From Candidatus Heimdallarchaeota archaeon (lineage in GTDB: Archaea > Asgardarchaeota > Heimdallarchaeia > Heimdallarchaeales > Kariarchaeaceae): a DNA stretch of 64,000 nt. The DNA is taken from contig JASBSB010000006.1 in assembly GCA_030149205.1 (NCBI GenBank), positions 248,001 to 312,000 on the forward strand. Reading direction: 5' to 3'. The position numbers and the translations under genes were made by a program. This document shows positions 46,138 through 54,649 of this stretch, piece after piece (the stretch's first letter is position 1; each line of letters starts with the position of its first letter). The notes under the pieces were generated by a model. That model saw only the letters and a list, made by a program, of their open reading frames with translations, made no database searches and was not told where the DNA came from.

Positions 46138-46770
46138 TTAGAGTGAAAGCAAAACATTCACCGGGTCAACGAAGTTAGGTGAATCTACTCGTTTTGTTGC
46201 CACTTTAACAATAGATTGAACCTTAGGATTAAAGGCGATTGAATGCTTCACTGTCTGGAACATATCTATATCATTGAAATTATCACCTATTGCTGCAGTA
46301 TTGTGCACATCAAAACCAAATCTATCCGCTATCTCTTCTATAACAATTTTTTTTGAATTACCAACCTTTACAGTCACTTTTCCAGTTAAGGTTCCATTTG
46401 ACTCATGTATAAGGTTTGAATATGCATGTTTAACATTCAGCTCCTTAGCTACTGCATCAACAAAATAATTGAACCCACCACTTAAGAGAATAATCTCTGC
46501 ACCAGTCTCTTTTAGGGTGCCTATACCCTCTTTAGCTCCCTCTATCAGGTGTGGGGGTAGGATTGCTGAGAGCAGATTTTGAAGAGATTGTCCCCTCCAA
46601 AGACCTACATCTAGCTCAGCCCATTGACCAAAACTAAGTTCACCTTTCATGGCTTTGTCATAATACTTTCTAGCTTGATCTTGAACCCCAAACTTTGTGT
46701 GTGCGAGCTGCCAACAACTTAATCCCTTGGTTAAGGTACCATCCACATCCAAAAATATGGCATCATACAT
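46138..46770 (-). CDS. HAD-family phosphatase, SerB-like
   Basis: The 210-aa protein has HAD motif I DVDGTL (nucleophile Asp8), motif II LLSGG with Ser near residue 97, motif III Lys in KVGNSKKIVIEE, and motif IV GDNFNDIDMF. The C1-type cap and the LSGGF-x-YFV segment place it close to phosphoserine phosphatases. It probably hydrolyses a small phosphomonoester, possibly phosphoserine. It starts 68 bases from the tRNA-Leu 3' end, same strand. Confidence 0.88.
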   Translation of the reverse strand: MYDAIFLDVDGTLTKGLSCWQLAHTKFGVQDQARKYYDKAMKGELSFGQWAELDVGLWRGQSLQNLLSAILPPHLIEGAKEGIGTLKETGAEIILLSGGFNYFVDAVAKELNVKHAYSNLIHESNGTLTGKVTVKVGNSKKIVIEEIADRFGFDVHNTAAIGDNFNDIDMFQTVKHSIAFNPKVQSIVKVATKRVDSPNFVDPVNVLLSL

Positions 46771-46838
46771 AGCTCTCTTCTGACTGCTTAGTATAAAATA
46801 GTTGATTTTAAGTTCTAAAGTAATAAAGGCAAAATCAT

Positions 46839-46948
46839 ACCGGGAGGGGGAATTTCATCCAACATGAGAAATGTCAGATTTTGAACCCCCGAACCTCTAC
46901 AGGATGAGGACCTAAACCTCACGCAATTGGCCACTATGCGATCCCGGT
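46839..46948 (-). tRNA. tRNA-Leu (TAG) with a T-loop intron
   Basis: On the minus strand it has acceptor ACCGGGA/TCCCGGT (7 bp) and anticodon stem-loop TGAGG-TTTAGGT-CCTCA, giving anticodon TAG. The type II variable arm (CCT-GTAG-AGG) is expected for leucine. The D-stem is GCA/TGC, three pairs. The T-stem GGGGG/CCCCC encloses 35 nt instead of 7. Removing 28 nt (46852-46879) at a canonical bulge-helix-bulge restores TTCAAAT. CCA is not encoded; base 46838 would be discriminator A. This is the second tRNA in the window with an intron at the same point. Confidence 0.94.
46852..46879 (-). other. 28-nt intron in the tRNA-Leu T-loop (59/60)
   Basis: TTCA (46885-46882) pairs with TGAA (46857-46854). 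Three-nt bulges AAA (46881-46879) and ATT (46853-46851) flank this 4-bp helix. On the intron side an 8-bp stem (TCTGACAT with ATGTTGGA, two G-T pairs) closes the loop TTCTC. Cuts after the second bulge base give a 28-nt intron and T-loop TTCAAAT. The bulges and helix are identical to those of the tRNA-Ser intron, whereas the distal stem is unrelated. Confidence 0.88.
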
Positions 46949-47118
46949 AAACTAGGTGCAAGACCTTAATTTACCTGCTCAATATCTGTTAAAAAGCATT
47001 CTTATACTGTTTGAGAACAATAGATGATTTCATATTTATGGTTGAAAGCCATTTGAAACCTCATCTTCAAAAATGGAAGTTAGATAAAATTTCCTTAAAT
47101 CAGATTCATTAATTGTTC

Positions 47119-47511
47119 TTACTTTTCAAAACACTTGATTTTTTCTTTAAAAAGTTTCTCTACCCAATGAAGAGGGTCTTTCAACTCCTGAGCAACACGG
47201 AGAGTTAGATCATAAAATTCAATACGCTCTGTAAATGCGCAATTGTTTACGTCAAGATAAGTCAAAAGAGTTCCTAAGCCAGCCCGCTTGTTCCCATCAA
47301 CGAAGTAATGGTTTTGGATTATTCTGACATAAATGTACGCCGCTGTTTCTACAATATTTTTCTTTCCTAGGTAAACAGCATTGGGGACTGAATCTATGAA
47401 GCTCTTCAAGCCATCTGGGTTCATTATTCCTCGTTCACCTCCAAATACCTCAATGCTCGAATCGTGAAGATTTTTTATCTGGTCATAGTTTGGAATTTTC
47501 ATTAGCACCAT
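47119..47511 (-). CDS. doc: Doc-type Fic-fold toxin
   Basis: The 130-aa protein carries the Doc motif HYFVDGNKR at 68-76 (pattern H-x-F-x-D-G-N-K-R), with the catalytic His68. Doc proteins are Fic-fold kinases that phosphorylate elongation factor Tu/1A and stop translation. Lys rather than Gly-x-Gly after the Asn separates it from AMP-transferring Fic. It starts 6 bases after the small gene upstream, so it is probably the toxin of a two-gene module. Confidence 0.88.
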   Translation of the reverse strand: MVLMKIPNYDQIKNLHDSSIEVFGGERGIMNPDGLKSFIDSVPNAVYLGKKNIVETAAYIYVRIIQNHYFVDGNKRAGLGTLLTYLDVNNCAFTERIEFYDLTLRVAQELKDPLHWVEKLFKEKIKCFEK

Positions 47512-47517
47512 TCATAC

Positions 47518-47775
47518 CTACTCCGCTAGCCTTTGAAAGGTAAGCTCATGCTCATCGAATGTCTTCTTGATTGATTTATGCCATTCCTTATTACTTGGAG
47601 GTATCACTCGGATCACCTCAAGCAATCTTCGAAAAAAGTCGTCCCAGCTCTCCTCATCAAATTTGTACTTAATGAACCGTTGATATGTCTGATCAGACAA
47701 CTCAATTTGATGTTTCACTAATAGCAGACCCACAGAATCATATAAAAACAGTGTGCTTGAGCTAGCTTCTGACAT
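47518..47775 (-). CDS. Probable antitoxin of the Doc module
   Basis: The 85-aa protein from the ATG at 47775 (a TTG four codons earlier is also open) has helical segments with DQTYQRFIKYKFDEESWDDFFRRLLEVI and a charged tail. There is no clear Phd or AbrB signature. It resembles small antitoxins with a substrate-like start (IELSDQTYQRF). It lies just upstream of the Doc gene with a 6-base gap, which is the reason for the antitoxin call. Confidence 0.6.
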   Translation of the reverse strand: MSEASSSTLFLYDSVGLLLVKHQIELSDQTYQRFIKYKFDEESWDDFFRRLLEVIRVIPPSNKEWHKSIKKTFDEHELTFQRLAE

Positions 47776-47816
47776 CAGAAGAAACAAACTTCTAGAGATG
47801 GTTATCGAAGTTACAC

Positions 47817-47826
47817 ATTAAATAAT
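47817..47826 (+). promoter_or_regulatory. TATA box of the SDR gene
   Basis: ATTAAATAAT, centred about 26 bases before the ATG at 47847. Confidence 0.6.
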
Positions 47827-47846
47827 CAACAATCCATAGTTTCTTT

Positions 47847-48716
47847 ATGAAAGGTAAAACAGTTCTAATCACAGGAACCTCAGCAGGCATAGGCATGGAG
47901 ACTGCTAAAGGCATTGCAAAGCTGGGGGGAAACATCGTGTCTCTGAACAGAAACGAAGATAAAACCATGAAGGCTCATGAGGAGATCCTTAAGGATGTCC
48001 CAGATGCAACACTCTCCTTTGTGGAATGTGACCTCAGCTCATTTAAATCTGTGAGAAAGGCTGCTGCAAAGATTTTAGAAAAATATCCAAAGATAGATGT
48101 GCTAATAAATAATGCAGGAGGTATCTTCACTGAGAAAGTGTTAACTGAAGATGGATTTGAGCGTACTTACCAAATTAACCATCTTGGGCATTTTCTTTTG
48201 ACAAATCTTATAAGCAAAAATTTTGTAGAAGGAACAAGAATTGTGAATTTATCCTCTTCTGCTCATTATCGTGGAAGGGTTGACTTGGATAATCTCAATG
48301 GCGAAAAATCGTTCTCTGGGTTTGGAACATATTCAAACTCAAAACTGATGAATGTGCTTTTCACAAAAAAGCTGGCTGAAGTGCTAGAACCACAAAAAAT
48401 TACTGCTAATGCAGTTCATCCAGGAGTGGTCAGAACTGAGTTTGGTAAGAAGAACGTTAACCTACTTACAAAAATTGGGGTAAAAGTCCTTGGAATATTT
48501 TCAATCTCACCAGCAAAGGGTGCACAGACGTCTATTTATGTTGCTACCTCTGATGAGGTAAAAGGTGTTACTGGAAAATACTTTGCCAACAAGAAGGTCA
48601 AGAAACCCTCAAAATTTGCGGAAGATAAAGACCTCATTAATAATTTCTGGGTGAAAAGCCTTGTGGATTCAGGGTTGAAAGAAAATCAAGTTATCCACAA
48701 TCCAACCATGTCATAA
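47847..48716 (+). CDS. Short-chain dehydrogenase/reductase
   Basis: The 289-aa protein has the cofactor motif TGTSAGIG at 9-16 (Rossmann Gly-rich loop), NNAGG near residue 90, catalytic Ser in NLSSSAHYR near 135, and YSNSK with Tyr and Lys near 162-166. It resembles retinol-dehydrogenase-type SDRs (HxGHFLLTNLL segment). The Asn-Arg after strand 2 (SLNRN) points to NADP. The substrate is unknown. Divergent from the Doc module. Confidence 0.92.
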   Translation: MKGKTVLITGTSAGIGMETAKGIAKLGGNIVSLNRNEDKTMKAHEEILKDVPDATLSFVECDLSSFKSVRKAAAKILEKYPKIDVLINNAGGIFTEKVLTEDGFERTYQINHLGHFLLTNLISKNFVEGTRIVNLSSSAHYRGRVDLDNLNGEKSFSGFGTYSNSKLMNVLFTKKLAEVLEPQKITANAVHPGVVRTEFGKKNVNLLTKIGVKVLGIFSISPAKGAQTSIYVATSDEVKGVTGKYFANKKVKKPSKFAEDKDLINNFWVKSLVDSGLKENQVIHNPTMS

Positions 48717-48727
48717 CTTGAGAAAAT

Positions 48728-49762
48728 TTATTCAGTAAAAGCTTGTATAAACTTCAGAAAGGCAGATCCAATTGCATCAAGGTTGTATCCACCTTCAAGT
48801 ATAACTCCTAACTTTTTAAAACCAAATTGCTTTATCATAACACCCATCTTGTTAAAGCTTTCTTCTGTAAGATTCAAGCCAAATAAGCCATCTGATCCAA
48901 GCGTGTCTAATCCTAAAGAAATCAACAAAACATCAGGAGAATATGAATCTAAAGCTAGTAAAGCCTCATTTAATTTCTTGAGATATTCCTGTTCGCCGCT
49001 TGATTTTGCCAGAGGAAAATTTTTGGTATACCCTAAACCATTTCCCTGTCCCTGTTCATCTTCGTATCCCCAATAATAGGGAAAGTTATGAGTGGGGTCA
49101 CCATGAATAGACACATAGTATACATCTGATCGCTGATAAAATAACTCTTGAGTCCCATTCCCATGGTGATAATCCAAGTCTAAAATTGCAACCTTGGAGA
49201 CTGATTTTAGAAGTGATACTGCACACACAGCCACATTGTTTAGAAAACAATAGCCTCCTCCCATATCTCGCATTGCGTGGTGTCCAGGAGGACGGCATAG
49301 AGCGACACCTTGATCGTTCTCAAGGAGATGTACTGCTAGCCTATGAGAGGTGCTGGCTGCTGCAACTGCCGACTTATACAAATGCGGAGAAATTGGTGTC
49401 CCAATATCGAAGAAATATATACCAAGTTTTGCCATTAGCGATAATTTTTCCAATTTAGGTTTATCCAAACTCTTTCCCCTAAGATTGAAAATTGATGGGA
49501 CCTGCTCATCAACAACAGGTGGGAGAGAAGTAAGAAATTCTATGTATTCATTACTGTGTACCTCCAAAAGTAGAGAGCTGTCCAAAGTTTCCTGCACTTT
49601 TTCAATTTCTAAACCTCCACTTTTCAGTGATTCAAGTATTCTTGTTACTCTCTCCGGTCGCTCCGGATAATGGCGAGCTCCTCTGCTTGTCATCTCATTT
49701 TTTGGGTCATATAATAACTGATCAGGATGATAGAAGACCTTCACTGTGATGGCTAACCGCAT
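48728..49762 (-). CDS. Histone deacetylase-family (acetylpolyamine amidohydrolase-like) hydrolase
   Basis: The 344-aa protein has the HDAC-superfamily zinc site: RPPGHHAM (His pair), AILDLDYHHGNG (metal Asp and His), SIHGDP with the following FPYYWG, GLDTLGSDGLFG (metal Asp) and the transition-state Tyr in LEGGYNL. HPERPERV at the start is typical of class II-like and prokaryotic members. It deacetylates lysines or polyamines; with archaeal histones or Alba, a chromatin role is possible but not shown. Convergent with the SDR gene, with an 11-base gap. Confidence 0.92.
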   Translation of the reverse strand: MRLAITVKVFYHPDQLLYDPKNEMTSRGARHYPERPERVTRILESLKSGGLEIEKVQETLDSSLLLEVHSNEYIEFLTSLPPVVDEQVPSIFNLRGKSLDKPKLEKLSLMAKLGIYFFDIGTPISPHLYKSAVAAASTSHRLAVHLLENDQGVALCRPPGHHAMRDMGGGYCFLNNVAVCAVSLLKSVSKVAILDLDYHHGNGTQELFYQRSDVYYVSIHGDPTHNFPYYWGYEDEQGQGNGLGYTKNFPLAKSSGEQEYLKKLNEALLALDSYSPDVLLISLGLDTLGSDGLFGLNLTEESFNKMGVMIKQFGFKKLGVILEGGYNLDAIGSAFLKFIQAFTE

Positions 49763-49826
49763 GGGATTTTAAAGATAATTAGCCTTACTTAGCGTATCGT
49801 ATAATTAGAAAATAAATTTTAAGGAC

Positions 49827-52814
49827 TTACCTTGAATTTTTCTTTTTTCGTCTCTTTTTTACCTGTTGTTTTACGGTTACAGTAGTCTTCCCATTTGTAA
49901 GGATTGTGGACAAGAATCTGCCTGTGTAAGAGTTTTGTCTGCTTGCAATCTCCTCTGGGGTACCTTCCGCAATAATCTCACCTCCTAAATCACCCCCTTC
50001 AGGGCCAAGATCAATCACATAATCAGCATTTTTGATGATCTCCAGATTATGCTCAATTATGATAACCGTGTTCCCTTTATCTACCAATCTATGTAAGACT
50101 TCCAACAACTTCTTTACATCGTGCATGTGTAGACCCGTACTGGGTTCATCCAAAAGTAGGATAGTGTTCCCAGTCGTTCGTTTCGACAGCTCCCTTGAGA
50201 GCTTGATTCGCTGGGATTCCCCACCAGAAAGCGTTGTTGCACGCTGCCCAAGCTTTATGTAACCACATCCAACAGATTCTAATGTCTTAAGAACCCTTTT
50301 GATTCGTGGGACATTCTCAAAGAACTCCAATGCCTCATCAACAGACATCTCCAAGACTTCACTAATGTTCTTATCTTTGTACTTTATTTCTAAGGTCTCT
50401 CTGTTGAATCGTTTTCCTTTACAGACCTCACAGTCCACATAGACGTCACTTAAAAAGCTCATCTCAATCTTGTTGTACCCATTCCCCTGACACGACTCAC
50501 ATCGTCCACCCTTTACATTAAATGAGAACCTCCCTGGTTTGTAACCACGAAGTTTTGCATCAGGAAGGTTTGAAAACAACTTTCTGACCTCATCAAACAA
50601 CTTGGTGTATGTAGAGGGATTACTTCTTGGTGTTCTTCCAATTGGTCTCTGATCTATCATTATTGCCTTGTCGATCAGATTGAGGTTTTCCACCTTCTTA
50701 TGTTTCCCTGCCCTGATCTGTGAGCCATTCAGTCGACGGGAGAGAATTGGCCAAAGGGTTCCTGTGATAAGACTGGACTTCCCACTCCCAGAGACTCCCG
50801 ACACAACAATTAACCTCCCCAATGGGATTTCAACATCAATATTTTTCAAATTGTTGAGTGACGCTCCAATAATCTTGAGGGATTTACCTGAACCCTTTCT
50901 TCTGACCTTTGGGACTGGAATACTCAACTCACCCCTCAGATACTTTGCTGTCAGTGATTCTTGGGTATCCAACACATCAGAAAGGGTACCAGCAACAACA
51001 ACTTCTCCCCCGTGAATTCCTGCTTCCAGACCCATATCAACCACATAATCTGCATTACGAATCGTGTCCTCGTCATGCTCAATAACTATCACTGTGTTTC
51101 CTAGGTCTCGTAATTCAAAGAATGTACGCATCAGTCTTTCATTATCCCGCTGATGTAACCCAATAGAAGGTTCGTCCAACACATAAAGGACTCCTACCAA
51201 TCTTGATCCAATCTGTGTGGCGAGCCTTATACGCTGTGATTCACCACCCGACAAGGTAGATGCCTTTCGGTCCAAGGTAAGATACTCAAGACCCACACTT
51301 GCTAAAAAGCTCAGACGGCTCTTGATCTCCTTCATTACCTGCTCAGTTATCTGTTTCTCCTTCTCAGTCAGGTTCAAGGATTCAAAATATCTGATTGCTT
51401 CCTTGACAGCGAACTTTGAAATCTCCATGATATTTAGTTCACCAACCCGCACATTTAGATAAATTGGCTGAAGTTTCATCCCATGACAGGAGGCACATTC
51501 TCTGTCTGACATGAATTGCTCATAGTACCTTCTCATCCCAGGAGATGAAGTGCTGTTGTACCTTCTTAAGATAATGTTCACCTGCCCCTCGAACTTTCGG
51601 TTCACCTCGTAGCTGAATGCATTCTTATTCTTCCTGGCTGCTTCCTCTTCGGATCTGCTGACCTTTAGCTTAAATGTCTTATTTGACCCATACAGAAGTG
51701 CCTCCCTTAAGGGTTTGGGGAATTTCTTAATGGGGGTGTCCATTGTTGCACCATAGTTTTTGACCAGTGCCTCAATGACCTGATATCCCCAGCTGTCAGG
51801 GTTTTCTGCGTTAAGAGTTGTCAGACCCCCTTCATTTATCGAAAGATCTGGATCTGGAATAAGTAGATCTGGGTCAACCTGTAAAACCACACCTAGACCC
51901 ATACACTCCTGACAGGCACCCAAAGGAGAGTTGAATGAGAACATTCGAGGAGTAAGCTCTGGAATGGAGATTCCATCCTTTGGACACCCTGCAAACTCAT
52001 TGTAAGTAATTCTACGTGGGTCATCCTTATCCAATATGTCAATTATTACCTCTCCTTTTCCCTTTTCTAATGCTTTCTCCACAGAATCTGTCAGTCTACC
52101 CTCAATATCCGCCTTCAAGATTAGTCTGTCTAAGATAATGGAGATATCGTGCCGATAGTTTTTGTCGAGTTCTGGAAACTCCTCATCTAACAAAACTTCC
52201 CTGCCGTTAACCTCTAATCTGACAAATCCATCCTTTTTAAGCTGATTCAAAAGCTTCTTGTGAGTTCCCTTCTCATTTGTTATGACAGGTGCAATTAACC
52301 TCAGACGAGTGCCATCCTTAAGTTTCATTATGTTCTCAACTATCTCCTCCGCACTAAGGGCTTGAATCGGATCCCCACAGATTGGACAGAAGGGTTTACC
52401 AATGGTTGCAAACATGATTCTTAGGTAATCCATGATCTCAGTGACTGTTGCAACTGTTGAACGTGGATTGTGGGAGGAAGTCTTTTGTTCTATACAAATT
52501 GCTGGACTTAAGCCAGAAATTGACTTGACACGTGGTTTCTCTAGCTGACCTAAAAACTGTCTGGCATAAGAGCTCAATGACTCAACAAACCTACGTTGTC
52601 CCTCAACAAAAAGTGTGTCAATTGCAAGACTGGACTTTCCACTCCCTGATAAACCGGTTATAACCACAAATCTGTCTCTTGGGATCCAGACATCCACACC
52701 TTTGAGATTATGTTCATTGGCCTCTTCCACGAAAATCCAGTTTCTTGGATCCTCTTTGGTGGGCAGCTCTAGATGCCTTTCAAACTTTTCTAACTCGTCT
52801 ACAATGACCGTCAA
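49827..52814 (-). CDS. uvrA: UvrABC system protein A
   Basis: The 995-aa protein has two ABC ATPase units: Walker A GLSGSGKSSL near residue 55 and GVSGSGKSSL near 665; signature TLSGGESQRIRLA and TLSGGESQRIKLS; Walker B VLDEPS and LLDEPS. Zinc knuckles include CPICG, CASC and CESC...CEVC. It finds bulky DNA lesions and loads UvrB in nucleotide excision repair. Length is slightly above the usual 940 aa, with a basic C-terminal tail (QQVKKRRKKK). uvrC is 28 kb away and uvrB is not in the window. Confidence 0.97.
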   Translation of the reverse strand: MTVIVDELEKFERHLELPTKEDPRNWIFVEEANEHNLKGVDVWIPRDRFVVITGLSGSGKSSLAIDTLFVEGQRRFVESLSSYARQFLGQLEKPRVKSISGLSPAICIEQKTSSHNPRSTVATVTEIMDYLRIMFATIGKPFCPICGDPIQALSAEEIVENIMKLKDGTRLRLIAPVITNEKGTHKKLLNQLKKDGFVRLEVNGREVLLDEEFPELDKNYRHDISIILDRLILKADIEGRLTDSVEKALEKGKGEVIIDILDKDDPRRITYNEFAGCPKDGISIPELTPRMFSFNSPLGACQECMGLGVVLQVDPDLLIPDPDLSINEGGLTTLNAENPDSWGYQVIEALVKNYGATMDTPIKKFPKPLREALLYGSNKTFKLKVSRSEEEAARKNKNAFSYEVNRKFEGQVNIILRRYNSTSSPGMRRYYEQFMSDRECASCHGMKLQPIYLNVRVGELNIMEISKFAVKEAIRYFESLNLTEKEKQITEQVMKEIKSRLSFLASVGLEYLTLDRKASTLSGGESQRIRLATQIGSRLVGVLYVLDEPSIGLHQRDNERLMRTFFELRDLGNTVIVIEHDEDTIRNADYVVDMGLEAGIHGGEVVVAGTLSDVLDTQESLTAKYLRGELSIPVPKVRRKGSGKSLKIIGASLNNLKNIDVEIPLGRLIVVSGVSGSGKSSLITGTLWPILSRRLNGSQIRAGKHKKVENLNLIDKAIMIDQRPIGRTPRSNPSTYTKLFDEVRKLFSNLPDAKLRGYKPGRFSFNVKGGRCESCQGNGYNKIEMSFLSDVYVDCEVCKGKRFNRETLEIKYKDKNISEVLEMSVDEALEFFENVPRIKRVLKTLESVGCGYIKLGQRATTLSGGESQRIKLSRELSKRTTGNTILLLDEPSTGLHMHDVKKLLEVLHRLVDKGNTVIIIEHNLEIIKNADYVIDLGPEGGDLGGEIIAEGTPEEIASRQNSYTGRFLSTILTNGKTTVTVKQQVKKRRKKKNSR

Positions 52815-53136
52815 GATACTAACGCACTAGCTGAATAAAGCTATAAAACTTCTCTGATAGGAGTTAGATAAATCTAAAATCGGGGGGTATATGCCTTCTA
52901 ACCAGAAAATCCAATATTTTTGATTAAAGAACCACTGAGAAAATACCGTCATCCTTTTTTCTTGTGTTAAGGTTCTGAGTCTTTTAAAGACAATAGAAGG
53001 TTCTTAAAGAGAAGAAGATTATGAAACATCCCGGTTACATTTTGATATCCTTTAGTTTTGGGTATCCTTAGCTTACCTTTCATTCTTCCGTGTAATCCTC
53101 TAAAAGAATTAAATAATCAATAACCTTCAACAGTGT
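52815..53136. other. 322-base intergenic region
   Basis: Divergent promoter region of uvrA and the membrane protein. There is no open frame. An AATTAAATA box (53107-53115) sits 26 bases before the ATG at 53137. Nothing else stands out. Confidence 0.4.
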
Positions 53137-53769
53137 ATGGTAAACTTTGATGATAAATTTAGGATTAAAGATGATAATCAGCTTCTTCAACTATTGGGAT
53201 TGATGACTGGTATAACCCTAGGATTAGTCATCTATCTATTGATTAACCCCCCAAATACCACTTCGTTCAGAGGTTACGAATACCAGAGCTTAATAGCAAT
53301 TATTCCAGCCTTCCTAATTCAGTTTATCCTGCTCAGAGAGCTCGATTTTAGAGTTGAAGAGGATAGCCCCCTAAAATCCTCATATCTGAGGCTGTATAAA
53401 TCAGGTATCTATAGATTGCTAATAACACTGTTACTTGCATTAAACTGGGTATTCATCAACTCCGCAGAGGTGGGTGTACTGGTCTTTCTTCTTGCCCCAA
53501 CCTTCTTTGTTATCGCTTTGGTTCAGGATGGATACACCTTCTGGTTGACTCTGAAGCAGCCAGAACTGAAAAAATTACAAAATTATTCTGCCGCACTCTA
53601 TTTTCTGGTCGATCTCTCTCCCATCTACTTTGCATTAACATGGGATTATCTCCGTAGGGCCATACCTTCTGATTTTGGTCCTGTCATAAACCTTAGCCTT
53701 CTGATGATCCTGTTTGTTGTTCTTCCACTGGGTGTCACCTATCCAATGTACAGAAATCTCTCAGAATGA
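53137..53769 (+). CDS. Six-pass membrane protein of unknown function
   Basis: The 210-aa protein has hydrophobic segments near residues 18-38, 48-66, 90-107, 111-132, 155-172 and 183-203. Charged residues lie mostly at the N-terminus and between segments 2 and 3 (LRELDFRVEED). No conserved catalytic or transport motif is seen. The TATA box 26 bases upstream supports the ATG. Next to it on the other strand is a broken toxin gene. Confidence 0.65.
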   Translation: MVNFDDKFRIKDDNQLLQLLGLMTGITLGLVIYLLINPPNTTSFRGYEYQSLIAIIPAFLIQFILLRELDFRVEEDSPLKSSYLRLYKSGIYRLLITLLLALNWVFINSAEVGVLVFLLAPTFFVIALVQDGYTFWLTLKQPELKKLQNYSAALYFLVDLSPIYFALTWDYLRRAIPSDFGPVINLSLLMILFVVLPLGVTYPMYRNLSE

Positions 53770-53810
53770 TTATGGATTTTTTTCAACTTTACCCTTAAGT
53801 AATAAATGGC

Positions 53811-54224
53811 TTAAAAGTTTAATTTATAATACTTTACTCCAAAAATTTTACCATAGTCATCATCTGTGGAAATTATAATCGAATTATACTTTTTACTTAA
53901 GATTGAGTTTACGCAATCAACTAAAGATAATTCCCTATTTCTGTGTTTTAGCTCACCAACTTTTATTATATAATTAAACTGAGTTTCAACGATTATGTTT
54001 TTGGATTCATTTAATAATAAAAGTTGATATCGAGCAATTTTTTTCCCGAATTTTTCGATTGTCTTGTAACAAAATTCAATCAGTACAAGCGAAGGGATAT
54101 ATCCTTCGATATTGGTGGTTTAAGTTTGAGCCATGAGTTTTTTTGCCTCTTTATGATCTGCGAAGTAGAGAATCAATGCACCAGTATCCCACAAAAATGT
54201 CTTTTCTTGTTTTGCACTCTTCAC
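53811..54224 (-). pseudogene. PIN-domain toxin gene broken by in-frame TAA
   Basis: On the minus strand a GTG at 54224 overlaps the antitoxin stop and reads 34 codons (including FLWDTGALILYFADH) to TAA at 54122-54120. The same frame then runs on to TAA at 53813-53811. It contains IPSLVLIEF, LSLVDCVNS and IISTDDDYG. All four PIN acidic positions are present across the two halves, and the combined length of about 136 aa is right for the family. A single nonsense mutation is the simplest reading; a base error in the assembly would look the same. Confidence 0.8.
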
Positions 54225-54448
54225 CAGTTTTCTTTGTTTCTCTCTTGCCGAATCTCTTTTACCGCTTGCACAGCCATTTTGTAATTATTCGGATTTGTTG
54301 CTGTTAGAATGCTCTTTTTAGGAATTAATAAAATTCCCTCATCAGTTAATATAAAAGAAATTTCATCTCCAGGTTTTAAATTTAACTTTTTCTGAAGCTT
54401 TGCTGGAAGATTTATCATTCCATTACTGGTTAATTTAGCAGTTACCAT
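54221..54448 (-). CDS. AbrB/MazE-type antitoxin
   Basis: The 75-aa protein has the SpoVT-AbrB swapped-hairpin signature: AKLTSNGMINLPAKLQKKLNLKPGDEISFIL, then ILLIPKK. The C-terminal 30 residues form a helix that would bind the toxin. The stop overlaps the PIN toxin start (GTGA), typical of a coupled pair. Since the toxin is interrupted, the antitoxin may be an orphan relic or may still act against related PIN toxins in the cell. Confidence 0.87.
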   Translation of the reverse strand: MVTAKLTSNGMINLPAKLQKKLNLKPGDEISFILTDEGILLIPKKSILTATNPNNYKMAVQAVKEIRQERNKENW

Positions 54449-54649
54449 GAATCTATCTTGTTTTCAATGATTTAAATTTTTTCAATGCAAAAAAGTAACT
54501 GAAAAGGGAAATTTGAATGGTCAAATCCAAAATTTGATGATAATTGACCTCTAAAATCTAGATCTTAAGAGAATTAGATAATTATTAACTGGGTTCGTAA
54601 TTTTTATTACAAGCTTATGATCCTTAGCAGAAACTGTCTAGAGATGAGT

